Notes: generated by a model not told the origin, from the sequence alone. DNA of 21,078 nucleotides from Verrucomicrobiota bacterium (GCA_016871655.1 VHCR01000002.1:1-21078), one strand, 5' to 3'; shown: positions 10,448 through 17,793, counted from the first letter of the stretch. Translations and numbers: made by a program.

Positions 10448-11066
10448 TGACTTTCAAAAACTCTTTCACTTTCGCTGCTGGATCCTCTGCTTTTAAAAGA
10501 TCCGAAACAACAACAACACGTCGAGCCCCTGCAGCCAGAACCTGCGGCAATGTTTTTGTTGTAATCCCCCCAATACAAAAAACGGGAAAAGGAACCATCG
10601 CATGCACTTTGCGAATCTCCTCCAATCCGATCGGCTTGTAATCAGGCTTCGTGGGTGTTGCAAAAAGGGGCCCGAAGCCGATGTAGTCGGGTTGCTGCGA
10701 TAAGGCCTGCTCCACTTGCTCAAGTGAGTGAGTCGAAAGCCCGATAATCGCGTGCTCTCCGGCCAGCTGGCGGGCTTCCGCAACCGTCATATCATCTTGG
10801 CCGATGTGGGCTCCATCAGCCCCAATGACAGGCACAAGATGAGGATGATCATTGAGGATAAAAATCCCGTCAGCAGCGCGGACCATCGGCAAGATCTGCT
10901 GCGCCATCGCAACGATTTCAGCTTCCGAGGATTTTTTTGCACGCAGTTGCAAAATGCGAATACCACCTCTCAACAGCTGCTGGGCCATCGCAGCCATGTT
11001 TGCTGGCGCAACGTACCCGGCATCAAGAATTCCGTAGAGCACCGAAGAAGCGAGAAGATGATTCAC
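10428..11066 (-). CDS. thiE: Thiamine-phosphate synthase
   Basis: Joins the pyrimidine and thiazole moieties to give thiamine phosphate, the precursor of the ThDP cofactor used by the PDH E1 encoded downstream. The 212-residue TIM-barrel protein shows QLRAK, FILNDHPHLV, GADGAHIGQDDM, GLSTHS, DYIGFGPLFATPTK and IGGI motifs in the usual order. The start is GTG, 10 nt after the bioB stop, so bioB-thiE form an operon. Where many ThiE have DD or DHPD after the Asn, this one has NDHPHL; the Asn-Asp pair is kept. No TPP riboswitch-like structure is visible upstream. The 3' end overlaps the convergent secreted-protein gene by 20 nt. Confidence 0.94.
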   Translation of the reverse strand: MNHLLASSVLYGILDAGYVAPANMAAMAQQLLRGGIRILQLRAKKSSEAEIVAMAQQILPMVRAADGIFILNDHPHLVPVIGADGAHIGQDDMTVAEARQLAGEHAIIGLSTHSLEQVEQALSQQPDYIGFGPLFATPTKPDYKPIGLEEIRKVHAMVPFPVFCIGGITTKTLPQVLAAGARRVVVVSDLLKAEDPAAKVKEFLKVTNFQVV

Positions 11067-11076
11067 GAGAAATTTT

Positions 11077-12030
11077 TCAAACAGCAGGCTTGAGCCCGAC
11101 CAAATCTAGCTCCTCGAGCAAGGCCATATCATCGTTGACTTCCGGATTCTCAGCCGTGAGAAGCTTGTCTCCATAAAAAATAGAATTGGCTCCCGCAAAA
11201 AAACAGAGTGCTTGCCCCTCTCGAGTTAAATGAGTACGTCCTGCAGAAAGACGAACGCGCGCTTTTGGTAAGACAATCCGTGTTGTTGCGATCAGTCGCA
11301 CCAATTCAAAAATATCGACTGGCTGTTGATCTTTGAGAGGTGTTCCTGGCATCGGCATCAAACAATTGATCGGCACACTATCGGGCTGTGGATCAAGATT
11401 GCAAAGCACTTCGAGCATACGAAGACGATCTGTTTCGCTCTCTCCCATTCCGATAATGCCACCGCAGCAAACTGACATCCCTGCACGTTGCACGGCGCCA
11501 ATCGTATTCAAACGATCATCAAATGTGTGTGTCGTTACAATTTTAGAATAATATTCGGGCGAGGTGTCGATGTTGTGGTTGTAAGCGGTAACGCCGGCTT
11601 CCTTGAGTTGACGAGCTTCCTCATCACCGAGCTGTCCCAACGTGACACAAACTTCCATCCCGAGCTTGCTCACTTCGCGAATCGTTCGGAGCATCTCATT
11701 AAATTTTGCATCGCCGCTCTTGACTCCCTTCCAAGCCGCTCCCATACAAAAACGCGTGCTTCCATTTTCTCGCGCTTGCTCCGCCAAAGGTAAAACTTCC
11801 TCACAACTCATCAGCTTCTCAGCCTTCAATCCCGTTTTGTAACGCGCGCTCTGAGAGCAATAGCCACAATCCTCACTGCACCCTCCCGTCTTCACACTCA
11901 AGAGCGTACAAAGCTGCACCGTATTATCCTTCCAATGTTCGAGATGAACATGATGAGACCGATCGATGAGTTGAAAAAGAGGGAGATTGTAAAAAGATTG
12001 GAGTTCGGTTAAGGAAAATTTTTTGGACAT
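11077..12030 (-). CDS. bioB: Biotin synthase
   Basis: Radical-SAM enzyme that inserts sulfur into dethiobiotin to make biotin, the cofactor of the AccB encoded in this window. In the 317-residue protein the radical-SAM cluster motif is GGCSEDCGYCSQS (Cys51, Cys55, Cys58). The ligands of the sacrificial [2Fe-2S] cluster are present: Cys95 (RFCMGAAW), Cys128 (VCVTLGQLG), Cys188 (SVCCGG) and Arg260 (VRLSAGR). YNHNIDTSPEYY and the CLMPMPGTPL segment are also typical. An inverted-repeat element lies between it and the upstream FMN reductase gene, with its end about 4 nt from the ATG. Other bio genes are absent from the window. Confidence 0.97.
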   Translation of the reverse strand: MSKKFSLTELQSFYNLPLFQLIDRSHHVHLEHWKDNTVQLCTLLSVKTGGCSEDCGYCSQSARYKTGLKAEKLMSCEEVLPLAEQARENGSTRFCMGAAWKGVKSGDAKFNEMLRTIREVSKLGMEVCVTLGQLGDEEARQLKEAGVTAYNHNIDTSPEYYSKIVTTHTFDDRLNTIGAVQRAGMSVCCGGIIGMGESETDRLRMLEVLCNLDPQPDSVPINCLMPMPGTPLKDQQPVDIFELVRLIATTRIVLPKARVRLSAGRTHLTREGQALCFFAGANSIFYGDKLLTAENPEVNDDMALLEELDLVGLKPAV

Positions 12031-12034
12031 AATA

Positions 12035-12190
12035 AGAATCTACAGTGATGAAAGGGATGGAAGGGATAAAAGATTTTTTCCAAAAATGCAATTGCTTTTG
12101 AAAAACGGCAGCAAAAATTGCTGAACTTCGTTTAAAAGGTAAAACTTAGAAATTAATTTTCTCCTCATCCCTTTCATCCCTGTAAATTCT
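12035..12190. repeat. Inverted-repeat element B between FMN reductase and bioB
   Basis: The arms are 12035-12070 (GAATCTACAGTGATGAAA followed by GGGATGGAA and GGGATAAAA, period 9) and 12165-12190 (CATCCCTTTCATCCCTGTAA). The interior at 12092-12152 (CTTTTGAAAAACGGCAGCAA onwards) aligns with the interior of element D at 15679-15740 and, inverted, with element C. The right arm encodes the last residues and stop codon of the FMN reductase; the left end abuts the bioB start. Confidence 0.85.
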
Positions 12191-12719
12191 TTTTCCCTTT
12201 TTCCTCAACTACCCTCGCAAGCCAAGAAATATCATGGACGAGCTCATCAAGCCGTTTTTGCAACTCAGAATCGGTAATATCATTCTCACTCATTTGATCA
12301 CTCGTCGCGTAGACAAACTGCGGCAAGACGTAACAATGAAAATCGAGCATCAAGCTTCCGAAAAAAGGAAGCAGCGCCATGTAGCTTCCTTTGCCACCAG
12401 CGGCAGCCATGAGTCCTACTGGTTTTCCCTTCCAGACTTTGCCGGTGTGTTCGATAAAATTTTTGGTGACCGCATTAACCGTGTAATTGTAAATCGGAAC
12501 GGCCAAAAGAATCCCTTTTGCTTTTTTGACTCGCTCCTGAGCCTCCATCACGGAGGGATGCTCATAAGTGGAGTGTCCATCGCAGAGCGGTAAATCGACA
12601 TCACGCAAATCGAAAAAGTCAACTTTTTCGCCCGCTGCGAGCAGAGCTTCTTTGGCAGCGTGCGCAAGCACACGCGAACGACTATCGGGATGATGACTGC
12701 AGGAGATGATGAGGATCAT
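12174..12719 (-). CDS. NAD(P)H-dependent FMN reductase family flavoprotein
   Basis: Flavodoxin-fold oxidoreductase of the NADPH-dependent FMN reductase (ArsH/SsuE/WrbA-related) family, 181 residues. The N-terminal phosphate-binding loop is ILIISCSHHPDSRSRVLA; the mid-protein VPIYNYTVNAVTKNFIEH matches the family PxYN....LKNxID motif, and GLMAAAGGKGSYMAL is the second FMN-binding stretch. It probably reduces FMN, quinones or azo/nitro compounds; the physiological substrate cannot be told. It could supply electrons to neighbouring BioB, but only the gene order suggests this. The C-terminal KNLQG and stop codon come from repeat element B, so the tail may be an extension caused by the element. 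Confidence 0.85.
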   Translation of the reverse strand: MILIISCSHHPDSRSRVLAHAAKEALLAAGEKVDFFDLRDVDLPLCDGHSTYEHPSVMEAQERVKKAKGILLAVPIYNYTVNAVTKNFIEHTGKVWKGKPVGLMAAAGGKGSYMALLPFFGSLMLDFHCYVLPQFVYATSDQMSENDITDSELQKRLDELVHDISWLARVVEEKGKKNLQG

Positions 12720-12724
12720 GGGAG

Positions 12725-12756
12725 CAGGTTACAGGTTGCAGGTTACAGGTTACAGG
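12725..12756. repeat. Tandem heptamer array CAGGTTR x4.5
   Basis: Units CAGGTTA, CAGGTTG, CAGGTTA, CAGGTTA and a partial CAGG run without interruption just upstream of the FMN reductase ATG. This is the same 7-nt period as the arrays inside nadB and in element F. No inverted partner array is present nearby. Confidence 0.9.
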
Positions 12757-12802
12757 AAAAAATAAATTGGGTTTTTGGACTGCGTAAGTTAGCATCGTTC
12801 GT

Positions 12803-13030
12803 ATGAGCAAAGCCGAAATATTAGATCTATTGCCAAAGTTGAGTACTGCAGATAGGTTTGAAATTTTTTCGTTTCTTTGGGAGCTAGAAGAAAAAGATTT
12901 TTTTTCTCATCAAGAACCCTCAGAGGAAGAAAAGTATCTTCTCGACCAAGCTGAGGCTGAACATGCTGCAAACCCTCATAGTGGCTCTTCTCTAGAAGAA
13001 GTGAAAGTACGGATTCTTTCTCAATTATGA
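12803..13030 (+). CDS. Addiction-module antitoxin component
   Basis: Small acidic protein (75 aa) resembling the addiction-module component family (PF09720/TIGR02574 type). The N-terminus has a helix-rich MSKAEILDLLPKLSTADRFE segment that matches the usual I..lL.Ls..eR.ei...lw pattern. It then carries the family's W.LE-like motif and an acidic region ending in EEVKVRILSQL. Its stop overlaps the start of the toxin gene by 4 nt (ATGA). It would neutralise the adjacent ParE/RelE-type protein and probably autoregulate the pair. There is no Shine-Dalgarno motif. Confidence 0.8.
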   Translation: MSKAEILDLLPKLSTADRFEIFSFLWELEEKDFFSHQEPSEEEKYLLDQAEAEHAANPHSGSSLEEVKVRILSQL

Positions 13031-13317
13031 GGAAGAAAATTGTTGTTAAAAAACTCGCTGAACAAGATGTGCTCAATGCGAGCTCATGGTATGAGTCAAT
13101 AGCTCCAACATTGGGAAAAGATTTTTTTAATGAGTTTTACCAAACCTTAATCAAACTTGAAATAGCTCCTGAAAGATATCCTTTCTACTATAAAAATTTA
13201 CGAAGAGTCATGCTGTGCAGATTTTCCTACAAAATATTTTACCGAATCGAGAATAATAACATCATTGTTTTTAGAGTTCTTCATTCAAAAAGAGATCATC
13301 GTTGTTTCTTAACTTGA
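13027..13317 (+). CDS. ParE/RelE-superfamily toxin
   Basis: The 96-residue basic protein has the ParE/RelE fold signature: VKKLAEQDVLNASSWYES, F..FYQTLIKLEIAPERYPF, a conserved Arg before the core strands (RRVMLCRFSYKIFYRIE), and a C-terminal IIVFRVLHSKRDHRCF. The VxHxxRDP-type ending is kept as HSKRDHR. It overlaps the antitoxin gene by 4 nt, the standard arrangement for co-expressed type II pairs. Whether it inhibits gyrase (ParE-like) or cuts mRNA (RelE-like) cannot be read from the sequence. The module sits between a biosynthetic cluster and the pdh operon. Confidence 0.85.
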   Translation: MRKKIVVKKLAEQDVLNASSWYESIAPTLGKDFFNEFYQTLIKLEIAPERYPFYYKNLRRVMLCRFSYKIFYRIENNNIIVFRVLHSKRDHRCFLT

Positions 13318-13368
13318 ACTCGTTTTGCAAATCCGCGATAATTTTTCCCCTTTAACAAAATTGACTGA

Positions 13369-14430
13369 ATGACGACCAAGATACCTGCCATGCATGAGGG
13401 CGAGCAAGCCGCTCAAGCCTCCATCAATAAAGCACTCATTCCCGAACAAAAGATCGCGGCCTTGCGCGATATGCTTCGAATTCGTCGTTTTGAACAACTT
13501 TCCTTAAAATTTTATCAGCAAGGAAAAATGGGGGGCTTCCTCCACCTCTACATCGGCCAAGAATCAGTCGCTGTGGCCGCTGCCTCCTTGATGAGTGGTC
13601 AAGACGAAATGATCACTGCTTACCGCGACCATGGCCACGCCTTGGCCGTTGGCATGAGCATGGAAGAGTGCATGGCCGAACTTTTTGGAAAAGCCACCGG
13701 CTGTTCCAAAGGAAAAGGTGGCTCCATGCACTTTTTTGCTCCAGACAAACATTATTGGGGCGGCCATGGAATTGTTGGCGGCCAAGTTCCACTCGGACTC
13801 GGACTCGCTTTCGCCTTGAAGTACAAAAACATTCCAGGCTGCGCCCTCGCCTTCCTTGGGGATGGAGCCATCAATCAAGGCCCCGTCAGCGAATCGCTCA
13901 ACCTCGCCTCACTTTTCGATCTTCCTCTCGTCATCATTATTGAAAACAATGGCTACTCGATGGGAACCAGCCTTGCTCGCTCCTCTTCGATAAAAAACTA
14001 TTTGGCCGAACGGGCTGAGGGTTACAACATGGCTTGGGACACGGCTAATGGAAGTGACTTTTATGAATTACGCGCCAAGCTTCATCATATCATGGAGCGA
14101 GCCCGCAAGGAATCGAAACCATGCATCTTGGAAGTCGCGACTTATCGTTACTATGGCCACTCTGTTGCCGATGCTAACGCCAAAAAATATCGCACCACCG
14201 AAGAGATAGAAGCCTACAAAGCAAATCATGATCCGATTAGCTTGTGGCAAGAGCAGCTTTTAAAAGAAAAAATTCTTACCGAAGCCGACATCGAAAAGCT
14301 GGATGAAGCAGCAAAAGAAGAAGCTGCTGCCTCCGTCGCCTTTGCTGAAGCCAGTCCGTGGCCCGATCCCGCAAGCATCTTCGAAGATGTCTACTCCCAA
14401 ATCGATCAAGGAACGCATTTTTTTAGCTGA
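13369..14430 (+). CDS. pdhA: Pyruvate dehydrogenase E1 component, alpha subunit
   Basis: Decarboxylates pyruvate with ThDP and, with PdhB, acetylates the E2 lipoyl group. The 353-residue product shows QGKMGGFLHLYIGQESVAV, the RDHGHALA and GKGGSMHFF segments, and the ThDP/Mg motif GDG (164-166) to ENNG (192-195). The loop TYRYYGHSVADANAKKYRT (about 258-276) corresponds to the region phosphorylated in mitochondrial E1 alpha. It is of the alpha2beta2 type, as in alphaproteobacteria and mitochondria, not the single-chain AceE. The N-terminal 25 residues are variable. It is the first gene of pdhABC; pdhB follows 208 bp later, after element C. Confidence 0.95.
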   Translation: MTTKIPAMHEGEQAAQASINKALIPEQKIAALRDMLRIRRFEQLSLKFYQQGKMGGFLHLYIGQESVAVAAASLMSGQDEMITAYRDHGHALAVGMSMEECMAELFGKATGCSKGKGGSMHFFAPDKHYWGGHGIVGGQVPLGLGLAFALKYKNIPGCALAFLGDGAINQGPVSESLNLASLFDLPLVIIIENNGYSMGTSLARSSSIKNYLAERAEGYNMAWDTANGSDFYELRAKLHHIMERARKESKPCILEVATYRYYGHSVADANAKKYRTTEEIEAYKANHDPISLWQEQLLKEKILTEADIEKLDEAAKEEAAASVAFAEASPWPDPASIFEDVYSQIDQGTHFFS

Positions 14431-14436
14431 GTAATG

Positions 14437-14620
14437 ATTCACAGAGATGGAAGGGATGAAGAAATAATAATTTTTCTCTTAAAAGTTCTATTTTTAAAAT
14501 TAAACTCAACGCATTTTGATGTCGCTTTTCAAAAGACATTTTATTTAATTAAAAACTCTTTTATCCCTTCTATCCCTTCCATCCCTGTAAATTTTTTCTT
14601 CCTTCCATCCTTGTAAATCT
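14437..14620. repeat. Inverted-repeat element C between pdhA and pdhB
   Basis: The left arm (14437-14460, GATTCACAGAGATGGAAGGG) pairs with the right arm (14562-14592, including CTATCCCTTCCATCCCTGTA). The right end is followed by a second, imperfect copy (CTTCCATCCTTGTAAATCTC, 14601-14620). The reverse complement of 14490-14539 closely matches the core of element D, so this copy lies in the opposite orientation although the flanking genes read the same way. It ends 18 nt before the pdhB ATG. Confidence 0.85.
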
Positions 14621-14638
14621 CTTTTTTCTTTTTTCCCC

Positions 14639-15613
14639 ATGCCCATCATCAGTTACAAACAAGCCCTCAATGATGCCTTCGCCGAAGAAATGACGCGCGA
14701 TGAATCGGTCTTTCTTATTGGTGAAGAAGTAGCGGAGTACAACGGTGCTTACAAAGTCACGGAAGGTCTTTGGAAACGCTTTGGCTCCAAGCGCGTCATC
14801 GACACACCGATCAGCGAGGCTGCTTTCTTAGGACTCGGCGTCGGTGCTGCGATGATGGGTCTTCGGCCAGTTGTCGAACTGATGTTCTGGAGTTTTGCCT
14901 ATGTTGGTTTTGATCAAATCATCAACAATGCCGGCTGCGTCCGCTACATGTCGGGTGGCCTCATCAATGTCCCAATGGTCATCCGCGGCCCAGCCAATGG
15001 CGGAACCGCGGTGGGAGCGACACACTCGCATACTCCCGAAAATTTCTTGGCCAATACCCCCGGCCTCAAAGTTGTCTCGCCATCGACTCCATATGATGCT
15101 AAGGGCCTCATGATTTCTTCGATTCGCGACAACGATACCGTTTGCTTCATGGAGAGCACCTTGCTCTATGGGAATGAGGGAGAAGTTCCCGAAGGTTCTT
15201 ACACCATCCCACTCGGCGTCGCTGATATCAAGCGCGAGGGAACCGACCTCTCCCTCATCGCACATGGGCCTGCGGTCTTGACCTCACTTGCTGCGGCTGA
15301 AATTCTCGCTGCCGAGCATGGAATCTCGGTCGAAGTTGTTGATTTACGTTCCATCCGACCGCTCGATGAAGAAACCATTTTAAACTCTGTGGCCAAGACG
15401 CATCGCGCACTCCTTGTTGATGAGAACAAACCTTTCTGTGGTGTCAGCGCTCAAATCGCAGCACTCATCGCTGAGAAAGCTTTTGACGAACTCGATGCTC
15501 CTGTAACCCGCGTGACTGCTCTCGATGCGCCAGCGATCTACAGCTTCCCACTCGAAAAAATCCAACTTCCAACAGCCGACCGCGTCGTCGCCAAGGCACT
15601 CTCACTATTTTAA
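14639..15613 (+). CDS. pdhB: Pyruvate dehydrogenase E1 component, beta subunit
   Basis: Partner of PdhA; the ThDP site forms at the alpha/beta interface. The 324-residue product has the N-terminal transketolase pyrimidine domain with GEEVAEYNGAYKVTEGLW and DTPISEAAFLGLGVGAA (catalytic Glu about residue 60). GTAVGATHSHTPENF carries the active-site His (about 131), and NTPGLKVVSPSTPYDAKGL follows. The C-terminal transketolase domain is also complete. The start is preceded by a T-rich tract and CCCC-ATG, with no Shine-Dalgarno motif. It is bracketed by elements C and D, so all pdh intergenic gaps carry a repeat. Confidence 0.96.
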   Translation: MPIISYKQALNDAFAEEMTRDESVFLIGEEVAEYNGAYKVTEGLWKRFGSKRVIDTPISEAAFLGLGVGAAMMGLRPVVELMFWSFAYVGFDQIINNAGCVRYMSGGLINVPMVIRGPANGGTAVGATHSHTPENFLANTPGLKVVSPSTPYDAKGLMISSIRDNDTVCFMESTLLYGNEGEVPEGSYTIPLGVADIKREGTDLSLIAHGPAVLTSLAAAEILAAEHGISVEVVDLRSIRPLDEETILNSVAKTHRALLVDENKPFCGVSAQIAALIAEKAFDELDAPVTRVTALDAPAIYSFPLEKIQLPTADRVVAKALSLF

Positions 15614-15621
15614 AAGAATTA

Positions 15622-15818
15622 AGAATTTACAGGGATGAAAGCGACGAAAGGAATAAAAAACATTTTTCACAAAATGAAATGTCTTTTGAAAAGCGGCATC
15701 AAAATTTATTGAGCTTAATTTAAAAAAACAAATCTTAGAAATACTTGTTCCCGCGAAAGCGGGAATCCATAGACTTACTTCTTCATCCCTTTCATCGCTT
15801 CCATCGCTGTAAATTTTT
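15622..15818. repeat. Inverted-repeat element D between pdhB and pdhC
   Basis: The left arm (15622-15655, GAATTTACAGGGATGAAAGC) pairs with the right arm (15781-15818, CATCCCTTTCATCGCTTCCA). The core at 15679-15740 (TGTCTTTTGAAAAGCGGCAT onwards) is shared with element B and, inverted, with element C. A different small palindrome (15748-15765) is nested between the core and the right arm. The element ends about 32 nt before the pdhC ATG. Confidence 0.85.
15748..15765. repeat. Small REP-like palindrome TTCCCGC-GAAA-GCGGGAA
   Basis: A 7-bp perfect stem with a GAAA tetraloop, extended on the 3' side by TCCAT. I recall the same sequence as a widespread dispersed intergenic repeat in unrelated bacteria, where it is often mis-called as a peptide starting FPRKRES. 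Here it is nested inside element D and is absent from the corresponding place in B and C, suggesting a separate, later insertion. Confidence 0.8.
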
Positions 15819-15850
15819 TTCCTACAACCTCCAACCTACCACCTTTTCCC

Positions 15851-17125
15851 ATGCCCGAAATTACAATGCCCAAATTGAGCGACACTATGACCGAAGGAAC
15901 GCTCCTTCGCTGGTGCAAACAAAAAGGTGATAAGGTCGACATTGGCGATCTTCTCGCTGAAGTTGAGACTGACAAAGCCACCATGGAAATGGAATCCTTT
16001 GAAGAAGGAATTCTGACCGAACTTTTTATTCCTGCAGGCGCTAAAGTCGCCGTCGGCGCTCCGATTGCTTTAATTCTTGGCAAAAATGAAACTGCGATTG
16101 CTCCTGGAACTGCAGCTCAAGGCCCTGCGAAGACAACTGCTACACCTGCTGCTGCAAGCTATACCCCTTCCGCAATGCCTGCCGTTGCACTCGGACGTTC
16201 TCGCTCTGCGATTCCAGGTGGATCCGCTTCTTCTGTGAGAATCAAAGCCTCACCACTAGCCCGCAAGATCGCTGAATCGCGTGGCCTCAATCTAGCTGGC
16301 CTGGCAGCGAAGGGAACTGGCCCCGGCGGACGAATCATTGCGGCTGATGTTGTCAATGCTCCACTAGGTTTATCAACGGGCTCTGCACCCGCTGCTGGAG
16401 CGACTCCTGGCGTTCCGGCGATTTTGCCAACGCCAATTGCTGGAAACCCTGAGACGCAAATCCCACTCTCCAACATGCGCCAAGTCATTGCTCAACGCCT
16501 GCTCGCAAGCAAGACACAGATCCCTCATTTTTATCTCTCGATTGAAATTGATGCTGCGCCAATGATGGCCTTCCGAAAGGAGTTCATGAGCACTGGAACG
16601 AAGATCACATTTAATGATATCGTCCTCCTCGCTGTAGCTCGTGCTGCGATGGAAAAACCAAAAGTCAATGCCGCCTTCGGCAACGGTGCTATTTTCCAAT
16701 ACGAGAGTGTCAACCTCTCCGTTGCGATCGCCGTCGAAGATGGACTGGTCACTCCTGTCATTCGCGACGCACAAAAATTAACACTTCCAGAAATCAGCGC
16801 TGCCGTCAAAGATTTGGCAACGCGCGCGCGCGACAAAAAATTAAAGCCTGAGGAATTTTCTGGCGGAACATTCACCGTCTCTAACCTCGGCGCCTATGGC
16901 ATCGATCAATTTTGTGCCATCATCAACCCGCCACAAGCTGCTATCCTGGCTGTCGGAGCGATTGTGAAAAAGCCAATCGTCAACGACCAAAATCAAATCG
17001 TCGTGGGACATCGCCTCAACCTAACACTTAGCGGCGACCACCGCGTCGTCGACGGCGCCGTCGCGGCGGAGTATCTTGGTGCGCTGCGGCAGCTACTCGA
17101 ATCGCCAAGCAGATTGTTGTTGTAG
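15851..17125 (+). CDS. pdhC: Dihydrolipoamide acetyltransferase, E2 of pyruvate dehydrogenase
   Basis: Transfers the acetyl group from lipoyl-lysine to CoA, forming the core of the PDH complex. The 424 residues comprise one N-terminal lipoyl domain (1-78; VETDKATMEM with lipoyl Lys42) and an Ala/Pro-rich linker. The peripheral subunit-binding domain is KASPLARKIAESRGLNL (about 132-168). A second linker leads to the catalytic domain (about 203-424) with SGDHRVVDGA (catalytic His397 and Asp401). It has a single lipoyl domain. No E3 (lpd) gene follows, so E3 must be encoded elsewhere. The ATG follows CTTTTCCC with no Shine-Dalgarno motif. Confidence 0.96.
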   Translation: MPEITMPKLSDTMTEGTLLRWCKQKGDKVDIGDLLAEVETDKATMEMESFEEGILTELFIPAGAKVAVGAPIALILGKNETAIAPGTAAQGPAKTTATPAAASYTPSAMPAVALGRSRSAIPGGSASSVRIKASPLARKIAESRGLNLAGLAAKGTGPGGRIIAADVVNAPLGLSTGSAPAAGATPGVPAILPTPIAGNPETQIPLSNMRQVIAQRLLASKTQIPHFYLSIEIDAAPMMAFRKEFMSTGTKITFNDIVLLAVARAAMEKPKVNAAFGNGAIFQYESVNLSVAIAVEDGLVTPVIRDAQKLTLPEISAAVKDLATRARDKKLKPEEFSGGTFTVSNLGAYGIDQFCAIINPPQAAILAVGAIVKKPIVNDQNQIVVGHRLNLTLSGDHRVVDGAVAAEYLGALRQLLESPSRLLL

Positions 17126-17127
17126 GA

Positions 17128-17278
17128 AGAATCCACAGGGATGGAAGGGATAAGAAAAAAATATTGTCTTGAGTTGTATTTTTTTAAATAAAAACACAAC
17201 AATTTTTAATGACCTATTTCTAATTGTTAATATCAGCATTCTAAAGTTTCTTTTAGCCCTTCCATCCCTGTGAATTTT
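17128..17278. repeat. Inverted-repeat element E downstream of pdhC
   Basis: The left arm (17128-17153, GAATCCACAGGGATGGAAGG) pairs with the right arm (17257-17278, CTTCCATCCCTGTGAATTTT). The interior does not clearly match the B/C/D core. It does share an 11-mer (TTCTAATTGTT, near 17218-17228) with element F, which may mark a second core type. The right arm contains the GTG start codon of the following gene. Confidence 0.8.
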
Positions 17279-17707
17279 TTTTCTGCTTGCCTCACTGCTT
17301 TTGGCCTTGGCTTTCTCTACTTCATCAGCGCGATTCCCACAGCAGTTGCCTTGGGTGCGCCTATTTGGTCGGCTTCCGTGGCTGCATGGCTCGGCTACTC
17401 AGTAGGAGGTGGGATCATGCTTCTTTTGGGTGTTCCTGCACAAGAATGGCTACGTCGCAAAAAAAAATTTTCGCTCACGCCAGACCCCAACAAGCTTTTT
17501 TGGCGTGTCCTTGATCGGTACGGCGTCATCGGCCTCGGCCTCATCGCTCCTGTCACCATCGGCCCACAACTCGCAGCGTTAGTTCTTTTGGCCCTCCGCA
17601 TCAAACCCACAAAAATTGCCACTGCCATCTCCCTCGGTGCACTTCCTTGGACACTCCTCTTCGCGGGCCTCATCGCAACCGGCTCCCATTTTTTAAAATC
17701 CCCATAG
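17270..17707 (+). CDS. Small integral membrane protein (possible small multidrug-export family)
   Basis: The 145-residue protein is strongly hydrophobic, with likely membrane segments near 5-30, 33-55, 85-112 and 118-140, and a basic loop (WLRRKKKFSLT). The alternation of Gly-rich helices (GVIGLGLIAPVTIGPQLAAL) resembles the putative small multidrug-export / SNARE-associated DedA-like proteins, but the match is from memory and weak. The only usable start is a GTG inside the right arm of element E, so the first residues (MNFF) are repeat-encoded. The frame is closed upstream by TAA at 17228 with no other start codon. Its TAG stop lies inside the left arm of the 86-bp palindrome. Both gene ends are therefore set by repeats. 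Confidence 0.65.
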   Translation: MNFFSACLTAFGLGFLYFISAIPTAVALGAPIWSASVAAWLGYSVGGGIMLLLGVPAQEWLRRKKKFSLTPDPNKLFWRVLDRYGVIGLGLIAPVTIGPQLAALVLLALRIKPTKIATAISLGALPWTLLFAGLIATGSHFLKSP

Positions 17708-17789
17708 GGGTCAGTTCCGGATAATGCATATTTTGGTGCCATACCCGGGTATGGCACCAAAATATGCATTATCCGGAACTGACCCCTAT
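17704..17789. repeat. 86-bp perfect palindrome between convergent genes
   Basis: Every base from 17704 to 17746 pairs with 17747 to 17789; the centre is CCC|GGG at 17744-17749. Arm ends read ATAGGGGTCAGTTCCGGAT. It lies between the membrane-protein gene (whose stop TAG at 17705-17707 is inside it) and the minus-strand CVIS gene, whose stop begins 4 nt after it. A 43-bp stem would form in both transcripts, but no U-tract follows on either side. The GGGGTCAGTTCC ends resemble REP/RAYT-type repeat ends I have seen; this is unverified. Confidence 0.95.
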
Positions 17790-17793
17790 TTGA

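Noticed and set aside
12031..12173. Riboswitch (TPP or FMN) upstream of the bioB-thiE genes
   Set aside because: The gap is fully explained by inverted-repeat element B; I see no conserved TPP or FMN aptamer motif, and thiE itself has only 10 nt upstream.
12725..12756. CRISPR-like array
   Set aside because: Units are 7 nt and contiguous with no spacers, and no cas genes are present.
15745..15930. Small ORF beginning MFPRKRES
   Set aside because: It is translation of the nested REP-like palindrome and runs into the pdhC start in another frame; a known type of artefact.
17704..17789. Classical rho-independent terminator
   Set aside because: The stem is far longer than usual, has no loop and no U-tract on either side; it may still stop transcription but is better described as a palindromic repeat.
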